64,000 nt of DNA from Prorocentrum cordatum (Eukaryota > Sar > Dinophyceae > Prorocentrales > Prorocentraceae). Shown here piece after piece: positions 21,500 to 31,164 of the stretch. Positions within the stretch are counted from its first letter, which is position 1; every line of letters starts with the position of its first letter. The notes beneath the pieces are model-generated. The model saw only the letters and a list, made by a program, of their open reading frames with translations. It made no database searches and was not told where the DNA came from. Both the position numbers and the translations under genes were made by a program. The stretch lies in assembly GCA_963575745.1 (NCBI GenBank), contig CAUYUJ010014600.1, forward strand, positions 272,245 to 336,244, given 5' to 3'.

Positions 21500-21770
21500 T
21501 TAGGGCGTCGGTGGTTTAACGAGTTTCCTCTTCCACCCCTCCTTCTTCCCCTTCGGGGAGGGGTTTACCCCTCCCCCTACCCCCTCCCAACTGACCTTGA
21601 CAGGGGGGGCCGCGATCGGTCAGAGCGTCCAAGATCGACCCCTGGGAGGGCTAAAATTCGACACCCCTCACGAGGATCGTGGCTCCTGAGGGGGGGGCTG
21701 AAATTCAGGAACCCCCCTTCGTTGATCGATCTCCTCCAAGATGGCTCCGAGAGACGTCTTGGACCCCCTC
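21500..21770. repeat. Dispersed repeat shared with 51548-51830
   Basis: Both copies contain, in order, ttcccttcggggagggg-like sequence, cccctgggagggc, acacccctcac-aggatc and ctccaagatggc. (GGA)n follows at 21875-21985. Confidence 0.65.
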
Positions 21771-22086
21771 TTGGGCCCTGCGCGCGGGCGGGCGGAGCGC
21801 CGCCCGCCCGCCCGCAAGGCCCAAGAGCCCACCAAAACGTTCGAAGATACTTCCAAGACGCCACCAGGGAAGAGGAAGATGAGGAGGAAGAGGAGGAGGA
21901 GGAGGAGGAGGAGGAGCAGGAGGTGAGGGAGGAGGAGGAAAAGAGGAGGAGGAGAAGGCGGAGGAGGAGGAAGAGGGGGAGGAGAACAGCTGCCGATCAT
22001 CGGCGCTCGTCGTTCGAGCGCCTGGTGTAGGATGGGCTGGTGGGGATACGCGAAGCGTCAATAATTTGTTACTACATTTGAACATC

Positions 22087-22320
22087 TTGAGCAGGGGCCG
22101 ACCGTCCCGGCATTCCTATAGTCATACCACGAAATGTTCTTAGAACCCCCAAAATGTTATAAGAGCAAGAACATTATCTTAGAACATAAACCCGATGTGT
22201 TAAAACGAGACAGCCCCAGCCAGAAATGTTCTAAGAACATTCCGTGGAAACCACAAAAGGTTCCTTAGAATATTGTTTGGCAGGGCTATAGGCGAGCCAG
22301 GACGCTTCGCCACTGCTTGA
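22087..22320. mobile_element. Inverted-repeat element with 5-bp target duplication, copy 1
   Basis: 234 bp. Left ttgagcaggggccgaccgtc; right gacgcttcgccactgcttga, imperfect inverted repeats of about 50 bp that include cctatag and atgttcttagaac on both sides. It is flanked by acatc (22082-22086 and 22321-22325). Confidence 0.8.
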
Positions 22321-22336
22321 ACATCCCTGCTGTAGA

Positions 22337-22534
22337 TCGGGAGCGGCCAAGAGGGTGGCGTCCAAGAGGGGGGGGTGCAAATCATGACCGGCGGCATGTG
22401 CGCGGCCCAGGGGGGGGGCCCAGGGACGTAATGAAACAAGAAGGGGCGCCATGACATCTGGGGGAATATCATGGCCCGCGCCATGATATCCACCCCCCCC
22501 CCCTAGTCATCACCCCCTCTTTGCCGCCCCCGAG
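22337..22534. mobile_element. Inverted-repeat element with 4-bp target duplication, copy 1
   Basis: 198 bp. Left tcgggagcggccaagagggt, right accccctctttgccgccccc gag; flanked by taga on both sides. The interior holds caaatcatgaccggcggcat and gacgtaatgaaacaagaa. It sits inside the right end of a TTAA-family element. Confidence 0.8.
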
Positions 22535-22595
22535 TAGAGGGACAGACCCGACTTAACACTGAGCCGGCGGTAGGCGCAGCTTGCACCTCGGAGCC

Positions 22596-22766
22596 TCGGG
22601 GATGGACAGACCTTTCTTTAGTAAAACGTGGTTTAGTGAAAACGACCTGAGGCCCAAACGTCGCGGGCGCAAGCCTAGAAAATCACGGCCGCGGCGCACT
22701 CTCGAGAACCGGAAACGGACAATTCACGAATCGACGTGTCAGGGTAGGAGGTCTATCCACCTCCGA
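22596..22766. mobile_element. Inverted-repeat element, tcggggatggacagacc family, copy 2
   Basis: Left tcggggatggacagaccttt, right ggaggtctatccacctccga, related to 14287-14458. A segment of about 40 bp (actgagccggcggtaggcgc) is repeated on both sides (22556 and 22795). A solo TTAA-family right end (tgctgtagagggacaggccc gac) follows at 22769-22790. Confidence 0.65.
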
Positions 22767-23094
22767 CTGCTGTAGAGGGACAGGCCCGACTCAACACTGA
22801 GCCGGCGGTAGGCGCAGCTTCCGCCTCGGAGCCGTGGCCTGGCGGGGAGCTGCGGTCGGGGCCCCCGGCCGAAGCTCCCGCCGAACGAACTCTGCCCCCA
22901 CGCCGCTACGAACACGGAAACAACACGGCAGCTAGAAGCAATAAAAAAAAACGGATCGCACAACGCACCGACAAAAACGGCGAGACGGCAATCCCAGAAC
23001 GGAAAAACAAACACGGAGCCCAAGACAGAACAAGAACGTCGATCTTGAAAACGAACAAAAAAAAAAGCCCCCCGCGTTTTTAAGAGCATCTCTA

Positions 23095-23290
23095 AGGTCG
23101 GGAGGGAGGGAGGAGGAGCAGGAGGAGGAGGAGGAGGGAGGAGGAGCAGGAGAAGGAGGAGGAGGAGGAGGGAGGAGGAGGAGAGGAGGAGGAGAGGAGG
23201 AGGAGGAGGGAGGAGGAGGAGGAGGGAGGAGGAGGAGGAGGAGGGAGGAGGAGGAGGAGGAGGGAGGAGGAGGAGGGAGGAGGAGGTCGG
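23095..23290. repeat. (GGA)n microsatellite
   Basis: Plus-strand purine triplets. Positions 22830-23090 show no feature beyond short A-runs. Confidence 0.9.
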
Positions 23291-23307
23291 GGCGCCGCCG
23301 CGGCTCG

Positions 23308-23900
23308 GCCTCCCGGGGGCCCTCCTGCGGCCCGGGGCGTGGAGAGCCGCCGGGGGCCAGCGCCGCCGCTGCCCCTCGCCTGCCGCCCGAGAGGGCCAAC
23401 GGTTTCGCTTTCTCGGCGCTCCGACGTCGGGCGGAAGGGGAATGGGAATGGGAATGGGACGCTCGTGCGGGCAATGGCCCGGGCCCCTTCAGGGCGGAGC
23501 GGGTGAGGCCGTGGCCTCGCAGACATGGCCTCCCGGGGCCCTCCTGCGGCCCGGGGCGTGGAGAGCCACCGGGGGCCAGCGCCGCCTCTGCCCCTCGCCT
23601 GCCGCTCGAGAGGGTCAACGGTTTCGCTTTCTCGGCGCTCCGACGTCGGGCGGAAGGGGGGGAGGGACGGCCCTGACCTCCCAGGACGGCTAACAAAAAT
23701 AGCACGCGACTGAAAAGCCTATCCAAAGAGCTATTCTGCGTCTTGGTTTTAGGCTGTTTCGTCTCGTTGTTTAGCTTTTTAGGTCTCCAGTGCTAAACAA
23801 ATAGCTCTCTGGAAGGTCAGCGGGGGGACGCTCGTGCGGGCAATCGCCCGGGCCCTTCAGGGCGGAGCGGGTGAGGCCGTGGCCTCGCAGACATGGCCGG
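23308..23900. repeat. Tandem repeat of 219 bp, interrupted
   Basis: cctcctgcggcccggggcgt recurs at 23321 and 23540, followed in both by gagagccrccgggggccagc and gtttcgctttctcggcgctc. The second unit is broken at about 23665 and resumes at 23826 with gggacgctcgtgcgggcaat. Confidence 0.8.
23665..23826. mobile_element. Insertion within the 219-bp repeat
   Basis: About 160 bp. cctgacctcccag at the left and ctggaaggtcagc at the right are inverted, with gctaacaaaaatagc and gctaaacaaatagc further in. It is absent from the first unit of the tandem repeat. Confidence 0.55.
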
Positions 23901-24600
23901 CTAGCTGGAAGCTTACTCAGGCGGCCGGCGCCACAGAAGTATCAGGAGTGGAACACGTGACAAAATGCGCCTCCAGTTTAGTACAAGTTGAATCGTCGGT
24001 CGCCAGTTTAAGCCAACGAGGGGAGGGACGGGGGGGGGGTCTGGCTCCGGACCTCTGCTTCATGCGACTGTGCGCAGCAGTACGTCCCACGGGGGGGACT
24101 CCACCTGCTCGAAGCAGGCGCCAAAAACAGCCAAGATCTACTCCACGAGGGGGGTGGAGGGGGCATGCGAGGGCCCGCGCCGATCGGCAAAACAATGACT
24201 AAGAAAACGATCGCATGCCTGACTGACAAGATCAAGGCTGCCCGCAAGAAGGAAGCCTGCCCTGGCAGTGCGGTAAGGCCAGCCAGGCTCGCGATGCAGC
24301 CTAACGGTTACCATGTGTTCGTTGTTTAGCGTCTTGTTCTATGCAAATCTTGCCGAAGGTATAGCGAGTGTACCGTCAGGGGGCTCCATCAGAGTTGCCT
24401 CGAAACCTGTTCTTCCATTTTCAGCCGATGTTCCTGGGATCTTGGGATCCTCTCTGCAGTGTGTTACCCCCTAAGAGCTCAAGCATGAGCCAGGCGGTGT
24501 ACCTAACCCCGATCCCCCATCAGGCAAGCAGCCCAAAGCGCTGCCATTCAATCGCTCGAGTCGCAATAGCGAGCTCGAGCCCTTCCCGAAGCCGTGCGGT
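23901..24600. other. Unassigned sequence with a tiny possible exon
   Basis: At 24195 an ATG opens MTKKTIACLTDKIKAARKKE, followed in frame by gtaagg (24271), a branch-like ctaac (24300) and tttag (24329). It could be a short first exon but nothing confirms it. Confidence 0.2.
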
Positions 24601-24604
24601 TGTC

Positions 24605-25169
24605 ATCTTCGCTCCTCCTCCTCCTCCTCCTCCTCCCAGTCCTCCTCCTCCACCTGCTCCTCCTCCTCCTCCTTCTCCTCCTCTTCCGCCTCCTCCTCCT
24701 CCTCCTCCTCCGCCTCGTTATCCTCCTCCTCCTCCTTCTCCTCCTCCTCCTCCGCCTCGTTATCCTCCTCGTCATTATTATCCTCCTCCTCCTGCTCCTG
24801 CTCCTCCTCCTCCTCCTCTCTCCTCCTCCTCCTCCTCCTCATCCCTCTCCTCCCTCTCCTCCTCCTCCTCCTCTTTTCTCCTCCTTCTCCTCCTCTCCTC
24901 CTCCTCCTTCTCCTCGTTCTCCTCCTCCTCATTCTCCTCCTCCTCCTCCTCCATCTCCTCTTCCTCCTCCTCGTCCTCCTCCTCCTCCTCCTCCTCTCTT
25001 CTCCCCGTCCTCCTCCTCCTCCTCCTCCTCCTCCTCCTCCTCCGCCTCGTGATCCTCCTCCCTCTCCTCCTCCTCCTCCGCCTCGTTATCCTCCTCGTCA
25101 TTATTATCCTCCTCCTCCTCCTCGTCATTCTCCTCCTCCTCCTCCTCCTCCTCCTCCTCCTCCTCCTCC

Positions 25170-25202
<33 letters not shown>

Positions 25203-25345
25203 CATCATCATCATCATCCCTCTCCTCCTCCTCCTCCTCCTCCTCCTTCTCCTCCTTCTCCTCCTCCTCCTTCTCCTCGTTATCCTCCTTCTCCTCCTCC
25301 TCCTCTTCCTTCTCCTCGTCCTCATCCTCCTCCTCCTCCCCGCAG
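24605..25345. repeat. (CCT)n and (CAT)n microsatellite
   Basis: Long plus-strand pyrimidine tract with a (CAT)n block at 25165-25220. It gives the spurious poly-Ser and poly-Glu frames of this area. Confidence 0.95.
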
Positions 25346-25349
25346 TTTG

Positions 25350-25600
25350 CTCCTCCTGGCTCCCGCTCGCTCCTCGCTCGCTCGCTCCCTGCTCCTCGCA
25401 TTGCGGGAGACGCACGGCGAGAGGCCGTGGGCGGCCCTGGGCCTCCAGGGGCCCCCGCCAGGCCCACGGGGTCGATAAGAAGCGGCACGGGATGGAACGC
25501 CGGTCGCGGGGAAGAGAGCCAGACCTCCGAGGGGAGGGGCCTCGCGGGGTCCGCGTTTCGAACAACAGAAACACACGTCGTCAGAACTCCGTCCTCCTCC
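25350..25600 (-). other. G+C-rich island between microsatellites, possibly coding
   Basis: The minus strand can be read as VSVVRNADPARPLPSEVWLS and AFHPVPLLIDPVGLAG in an open frame between two (CCT)n tracts, a setting similar to HAD exon 4. No family recognised; could be chance. Confidence 0.2.
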
Positions 25601-26035
25601 TTCTCCTCCCCCTCCTCCTCCTCCTCCTCCTCCTCCTCCTCCTCCTTCTTCGCCTCCTCCTCCTCCTCCTCCTCCCCTTCCTCCTCCCCCTCCCCCTCCT
25701 CCTTCTCCTCCTCCTCCTCCTCCTCCTCCTTCTCCTCCTCCTCCTCCTCCTCCTCCTCCTTCGCCTCCTCCTCCTCCTTCCCCTCCTCCTCCTCCTCCTC
25801 CTCCCGATGGCTGGCCGTAGCTCTGTGGGGGGCGCGGGTGAGGGTGTGCGCACCTCCCCCAAAGAGTTGTGAGCAGCCCCCTCTCTGGCACGAGAGCGGG
25901 GCCCAAAAGAGAGACACACCAACAAAACGCTCCCTCCTTCTCCTCCTCCTGAGAAGGAGGAGGAGGAGGTCCTTCTCCTCCTCCTCCTCCTCCTTTTCCT
26001 CCTCCTCCTCCTCCTCCTCCTCCTCCCTCATCCAA
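25600..26035. repeat. (CCT)n microsatellites
   Basis: Pyrimidine tracts at 25590-25805 and 25935-26035, with a small inverted patch at 25938-25978. Confidence 0.9.
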
Positions 26036-26630
26036 CACCCTTGGACAAAAATTGTGAGCGGGGCCTCGCAGAGGCCCCGCACACAGTCGTGAGACTCCCC
26101 CCCCCTTTGCCCCGCGGAGTTCCCCCCCCCCCTCTGAAGACCATCCCCCGAAAAGCTGTGAGCAGCCCCCTCTGGCGTGGTGCGCGACGGTTGGAGCCCC
26201 AAAGAGGGCCCCAAACAAAAACACGTCTTGAGCAGCCCCCCTTCTGCCCCACGGAATCCCCCCTCCCCCCGCCCCCCCCCCCCTTACGCAATCGTGAGCG
26301 GCCCCCTCTGGCGCGAGACCGGGGCCCTGGAGAGACCCCACAGGGGAACGTGCTGAGCAGCCCCCCTCCTGCCCCATGGAATGCCCCCCCACCCCCCCGA
26401 GCGGGTGCCCCCCCCCCCCCTCCAAAGAAGCTGCGGGCAGCCGGCCTCTGGCGCGGGAGCGGGCCCCCAGAGCAGGTGTGCGCAGCTCCCCCTGCTTCGC
26501 AGAACGTGCGCCCCGAGGGCCCCCCCAACAAAATTGATGCGCTGCCCCCTAGAGGGCTCTGGCGCGACAGCGGGGCCCCCGAGGGCCGCCCCCGAAGAAT
26601 CCCCTCCCCCCTCGAAGGCCTCCCAGAGTG
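25840..26630. repeat. Degenerate tandem repeat with agcagccccctctggcgcg units
   Basis: Units of roughly 100-170 bp, each with gtgagc(a/g)gccccctctggc, gagcggggcc and a c-run, recur about six times. Open frames here are repeat translations. Positions 26640-26830 show nothing further. Confidence 0.65.
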
Positions 26631-26839
26631 AGTGGTCCCCCGAGAGCGGTGCGACGACTGGGATCCCTTTGCGCCTCCTTCCTGGCTTTCTCCCGCTGCG
26701 TGTCCCTTTCTCACTTTCCCCCGTCCTCTCCGTTCCTCCTCCCCGTCGGCGCTGCCCCTCCTCGTCGTCGCGTTCCTCCTCCGCCTCCTTTACCTGCCTG
26801 CGCATCCTCTCTCCTGCTCCTCGCGCATCCTCCTTGCTC

Positions 26840-26870
26840 CTCGTCCTCCTCCTCCTCCTCCTCCTCCTCC

Positions 26871-26906
<36 letters not shown>

Positions 26907-26910
26907 CCAC

Positions 26911-26945
<35 letters not shown>

Positions 26946-26946
26946 G

Positions 26947-27000
<54 letters not shown>

Positions 27001-27038
27001 TCATCCATCATCCATCATCCATCATCCATCATCCATCA

Positions 27039-27075
<37 letters not shown>

Positions 27076-27525
27076 ACATAATCATCATCCGCCTTCTCCT
27101 CCTCGTCTTCTTCTCCCGTATCGCGCCTCTTCCTTCTCGTCGACCCATGTTGCCTGCATCGCGTCTGGGTGTGATGGTGGCGATCTGCGAGGCGTGAAGT
27201 GCCTTCACCACACACCGACGGGAGGGCGCATGTATCAGTCCTTTATGGATGGGCCCAAGTTGCTGCAAGTTCGTGCGCAGCACTTTGATTTCGCGCAATG
27301 CGATCGTCATCTCAATCATCAATATCAGCTTGACCACAATCAACAATATCATCACCACCACCAGCAGCAGCATCAGCATCAGCATCTGCATCATCAACAA
27401 CATCGTCATCATCATCATCAGCAGCATCATCATCATCGCCACCAGCGCCAATATCTCCATCACCATCACCATCGGAGTCGGCATCCGCAGCATCAGCATC
27501 ACCATCGGCGTCAACATCATAATAT
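26840..27525. repeat. (CCT)n, (CAT)n and degenerate CAT/CAC repeats
   Basis: (CCT)n at 26840-26870, (CAT)n at 26870-27080 including an 8-bp catccatc subrepeat at 26995-27045, and degenerate cat/cac triplets at 27335-27525 around mixed sequence. Confidence 0.9.
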
Positions 27526-27602
27526 CGTCAAGACAACGACAAGACGTCCTAATGTAGCTCTTATGTACCCCGTTATGATGACCAGGAGGCCGGCGGCACG
27601 GG

Positions 27603-28133
27603 GCGAAACCCTTAAAGATAAGAAGACGGAGTCCATCGGCGCGCCGGTGCAAGCGCGAACTGAGCGCAGAGGAAGTCTGGCGCCACTTTGGAACTTTCTG
27701 GCGGCACCCCATGGGACAGTACATGCGGCTGCGAGGAACTCCCATGCGAAATCTGTACTTTTACGCCGCATGCAACGGGTCCGCAAACGTGGAGTTGGGG
27801 AAGCCCGAAGCGCAATCACTACTCTGTGGTGGCTAGAAATGGGTCCAGACTTGTTCTGAGGACGTCCCGCGCGACATCGCCGTTCTCCGAAGTTGCTTGG
27901 AAATGCGACCAAAGGCTTTCTGGGAGGAAGTATTGCGCGGAATGGGGGTTCTCCGGTCCACACCCCACCTGGCCAATGGAAGATTAATAGGAACGATGAG
28001 TGCACTGGAGAATCGCCAGGGCAATCTCTGTTGTGCTGGGGCCCCGCGTCCTACCGGGAGCACCGCGACCCCTCTTACGCTACCTCTGTGGTCCGCACTG
28101 TTTAATCCTGAAGTTTTGTACTGTGTCGTCTGA
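27603..28133 (+). pseudogene. Decayed or split coding segment, family unknown
   Basis: One frame stays open for about 177 codons apart from a single TAG at 27834. Before the stop: ELSAEEVWRHFGTFWRHPMG and RNLYFYAACNGSANVELGKP. After it: DVPRDIAVLRSCLEMRPKAF and WEEVLRGMGVLRSTPHLANG. The mixed, non-repetitive composition suggests a real protein, and the stop would make it a pseudogene unless it is spliced out. It lies antisense to the proposed HAD gene. I do not recognise the family. Confidence 0.4.
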
Positions 28134-28574
28134 ACCCCTCGTCCTTCTCCGTCTTCATCGTGCTCCTCCAAACCAACTCGCTCGTACTACCTCCTCCTCC
28201 TCCTTCTGCCGTGCCAACCGTCCTCGTTCTCCAGGTTCGCCCTGCTGTCGTCTACCAGAGGGCTGAAAAAGTGCCAGGGCAGAGAGAAGGGTCGCAACTC
28301 CTGGGAGGTTACCCTGGGCGCGACCAGCACTTCCCAAGCAGCATTGAAGGACTGTCGAGCTGGATCAGGCCAAACTTCTCACGAATCGGTGTTTGCCGCT
28401 CCTGGTGCCGACGAAGGCTGAAACCGGCAAGCATTGGACCGCAGTCCTGTCCCTCAGGATCCTTTTCTCGATGGTGACTTGAAATCTCCGCCTGGCCCTG
28501 GAAAAAGGTCGAAACCGAGGGAGACGGGCAAACCCTCTCTGCCCCAGCCGCCCTTGGAACCCTCCAGGACTAGC

Positions 28575-28642
28575 AGCAACATCTTGCCGAAGGGGACACC
28601 GTAGTGCTGCTGTATCCTCCTCATGTGATGCCTCTTGCCTCG
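28575..28642 (-). CDS. HAD phosphatase-like gene, exon 5
   Basis: After cttcctgccgag the minus strand reads RGKRHHMRRIQQHYGVPF and GKMLL, then a GC donor (ttgct|gctagt). In HAD phosphatases of the MDP-1 type this segment (HM-R-Q--YGVPF--ML) directly precedes the second acidic motif (FDD). Here that motif is not found downstream, so it should be on a further exon. The continuing sequence to 28313 stays protein-like across three frames (EGSKGGWGREGLPVSL, TIEKRILRDRTAVQCLPVSA), so the exon may be longer with indels, or this is decayed. Confidence 0.55.
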
Positions 28643-28699
28643 CTCGGCAGGAAGATCGCCGTGCAGCCTGCAGCCGCTGGGCTATACAAGGGAGGGCAC

Positions 28700-29552
28700 A
28701 CAGTGAGCGGATGAGAGGATGAGGGGCAGGAGACGCCAGGAGGAGTAACGAAAAATGAGGAAGGGGGGCAAGAGGATGGAGGGAGGAGGAAGAGGGGGGC
28801 GTTTGGAGGGCGGGGGTAAGGAGAGGGAGGGCGGGGAGGGAGGGGGTGAAGACGGAACGAGGGAAGAGCAGGAAGAGGGGGGGAGCAGGAGACGCAGGAG
28901 AGGTGGGAGGGTGGTGGAAAGCGACCGGAGGGGACAAAACCAAGTATCATACTTCGAACAGTCACCACTAATACAATACTGTGCATGCTGATGCAAGGTC
29001 CTGAAAAGTGCTGCTGATGTATGCTGATGGTGTGGTTTTTCATGTGGTTGATGCGAATTGCTTGTGCACCTGCTGTCGATGTGTACAATAGCTGCTTCGT
29101 CTTGGTGCATTGCATGACTTATCGTTATATGTTCACGCTATTGGTGTGTATCGCTGAAGTCCGTTATGTGTGTGCAAACTTGATGGCTGCGTCTGGAGTG
29201 CAAAACTGGGATCGGATCGTGGAGTCCGTGGTTGATGCATGCTCGTGGTGTCTGTGCTCGTGCATGCGTCCTTGGCGTATGTATAGGATGTGCGCTCTTG
29301 CTGAAGAATAGTTGCGACCGTGCTTGATAGCTGCGGTCGGTGAACGATGCATGATACAGGCTATTGCTCACATGCTGTAGACGGCCCCAAGCACCCAAGA
29401 AGGCCCCCACAGAAGCCGACAACGAGGAACAAACTCCACGGCCCGTTCCCCTCAGGACCCGCTTCTTGCACGGCGACACGCGGCGGGTCCTGGAAACCCT
29501 GACACCCAAAACCTGTTGCCACCTCGCGGGGGCGCCTCTCTTGTTCCCTGAT
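28700..29552. other. Purine tract then unassigned sequence
   Basis: (GGA)-rich at 28740-28915. Positions 28940-29370 are lower in G+C with a 96-codon plus-strand open frame (29021-29311) of no recognised family. Positions 29370-29552 show nothing. Confidence 0.4.
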
Positions 29553-29702
29553 CAGCCTGGAACATATCCCTATCCCTAAGCTGGGCATCGCCTCATCACG
29601 ATGCCAATCTTGGGGAGTCCCTTATTTTTGGAGGGCGCATCCCTAAGAATGTCATCGCCTTTTGGCGTGTCGATCTTAGGGATAGGGATAAGTTCGAGGC
29701 TG
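29553..29702. mobile_element. Small inverted-repeat element, tatccctatccctaag arms
   Basis: Left cagcctggaacatatcccta, right tagggataagttcgaggctg, about 150 bp. Confidence 0.65.
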
Positions 29703-29823
29703 GTGATTCCCGCCAACTTCCACGGGCGGAGGCGTCCTCGTTTTCCTTCCGCCGCCCCTCCCGCCGCCGACCGCCGAGAAAGCGATGGCAGATCCGATCC
29801 TGGCAGTCGACGGCCTTTTTTTG

Positions 29824-29985
29824 AGGGGCCCCAGGACACACAAATAAATATACACAAATAAACATATTCCCAATATCTTTTAACATTTTTGGGGTTTCTG
29901 TCTTCCCCTCCACTTCCCATATTTTCCCATCTTTTCTTGGGAATCGATGATTAATTGTGTCAATGTGTTTTCTCCCCTCCTGATT
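29824..29985. repeat. Dispersed repeat, cacacaaataaatacac family, copy 2
   Basis: Starts ggccccaggacacacaaata, ends gggaatcgatgattaattgt...cctcctgat. Related to 4215, 30916 and 34268. Confidence 0.7.
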
Positions 29986-30059
29986 CTTCCGGAACGCCGC
30001 ACGCGGCGACGGCGGCGGCGCCCCAGGCGGCGAAGCGAGGCTCGGAGGCCAAATACTTA

Positions 30060-30225
30060 CATGATGAACATTAACTCTCGGAGGTCCGCGCTGGTTTCTC
30101 GGATCGGCGCTGCCTGTCCCCCGGCGCGCGGAGCGCGCCAGGGGCGGCGCCGGAGGAGCCGCTGGGGGGCTCCGAAAGTTCACGCTTATGCAAGTGCTTC
30201 TTCTTATTTCCCTTCGGAGACGCAA
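30060..30225. mobile_element. GC-hairpin element, copy
   Basis: ctctcggaggtccgcgctgg, gcgcggagcgcgccaggggc and ctccgaaagttcacgcttat match the element at 20329. Its right terminus merges with the next element. Confidence 0.6.
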
Positions 30226-30377
30226 GACTCGGGTACGGGGGACTCGGGTTGTCCTGACGGCGCCACCATAAAATGACGAGACCCAATCTGAAATTTGGCG
30301 CGAGATCACGACCGTCAAAATCCAGGACGCGCTCGTCAAAAGACGTCGGCTAACCCGAGTTCCGGCTTACCCGAGTC
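30226..30377. mobile_element. Inverted-repeat element, gactcgggta arms
   Basis: gactcgggtacgggggactc at the left mirrors gagttccggcttacccgagtc at the right. Arms about 27 bp, element 152 bp. Confidence 0.65.
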
Positions 30378-30410
30378 TTACGTTTCCCCGATCCTGGATA
30401 GGGCCCGGGC

Positions 30411-30872
30411 AGATGGGTTCGGAGGATCGCGACGCATCGCCGATGCATACCGACACACCGACGATGTATCGAAGATGCACCGGCGATGTCGGCGATGCGT
30501 CAGCGACCTCGGCGTGGAGGAAATCGGGCTCCACATCGAGCCACATCGCCGATGCGTCAGCAATGCGCAGCGATCTTTCGACCCCATTCACTCCGCACAT
30601 CGAGCCGCATCGCCGACGCGTCGGCGATGCGCAGCGATCTTTCGACCCCATTCACTCCGACCCCATCTATTAACGGGCGAAGAACGGTGTAAAATAAACT
30701 GTTCCGCTGTCGGAAGCGCCTGTCTCAGGGCGGCTGGAAAGTTTATACCCCTACGGTGCCACCGTAGGGGTATAAACTTTCGAGCCGCCCTGGGGCAGGC
30801 GCCCCCGACAGCGAAAAAGTTTATGTTATTCCGTTCTTCGCCCGTTAATTCACTCCGACCCCATCTAGGAGG
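30411..30872. mobile_element. Foldback element with CATCGGCGATG core, copy 2, interrupted
   Basis: Contains gatgggttcggaggatcgcg, aatcgggctccacatcgagc (with a repeat of the cgagccgcatcgccgacgcg part) and ctccgaccccatctaggagg. Broken at 30674-30844 by a perfect foldback. Confidence 0.65.
30674..30844. mobile_element. Near-perfect palindromic element flanked by TTAA
   Basis: 171 bp, symmetric about 30759: arms of 84-85 bp beginning cgggcgaagaacgg and ending ccgttcttcgcccg around ctacggtgccaccgtag. ttaa on each side (30670-30673, 30845-30848). Beyond these, ttcactccgaccccatcta occurs on both sides of the insertion. Confidence 0.85.
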
Positions 30873-30915
30873 CCCAGATCCACAAGACGATCCAGGGCAC
30901 GAAACGTGGCGATTG

Positions 30916-31040
30916 TGAAGGGGCCCAAAGACACACAAATAAATACACGCAAATAAATTTATTGCTCATATTTACCCATCTTTTCTGGGTTTCTGCCTTC
31001 CCCCCCATCTTTTCTGGGGAATCGACGATGAATTGCTGAG
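30916..31040. repeat. Dispersed repeat, cacacaaataaatacac family, copy 3
   Basis: Starts ggggcccaaagacacacaaa, ends ggggaatcgacgatgaattg. Shorter than the other copies. Confidence 0.65.
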
Positions 31041-31103
31041 ATTGCTGCGATGGCGAAGCGTGCCGACGGCGGCGCCGCCGGAGCTGCCGAGGCGGGGCGG
31101 GGC

Positions 31104-31144
31104 CTGCTGTCGTAGCCGACCAGGATGCCCAGGCCAGGCAGGGC
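31104..31144 (-). CDS. HAD phosphatase-like gene, exon 4
   Basis: 41 nt between cccgag acceptor and cagcag|gc donor reads ALPGLGILVGYDS. It joins exon 3 in phase 0 (CPE + ALP), giving the CPEALP...VGYD pattern expected in the family. The bases at both ends of the intron are near-identical (cccgaggcc(g/c)tgcc), so the exact cut is ambiguous but the product is not. Confidence 0.55.
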
Positions 31145-31164
31145 CTCGGGCGCCCCCGGGCAGG

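Larger units (their letters stand above)
21263..22553 (+). mobile_element. Composite TTAA-family element with nested insertions
   Basis: The left end (aggttgggcacgtcctcccg, then gaattttgggcgaa) and A-rich sequence lie at 21263-21480. A right end is split into cattTGAacatc (about 22075), cctgctgtaga (about 22326) and tagagggacagacccgac (22535-22553), followed by ttaa. The gaps are the two elements at 22087-22320 and 22337-22534. Whether left and right ends belong to one original insertion is uncertain. Confidence 0.5.

Noticed and set aside
24368-26425. Very long open frames on both strands (up to 574 and 478 codons)
   Set aside because: They translate (CCT)n and (CAT)n tracts into Pro/Ser/Leu or Glu/Gly/Arg runs. 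Triplet periodicity keeps all frames open.
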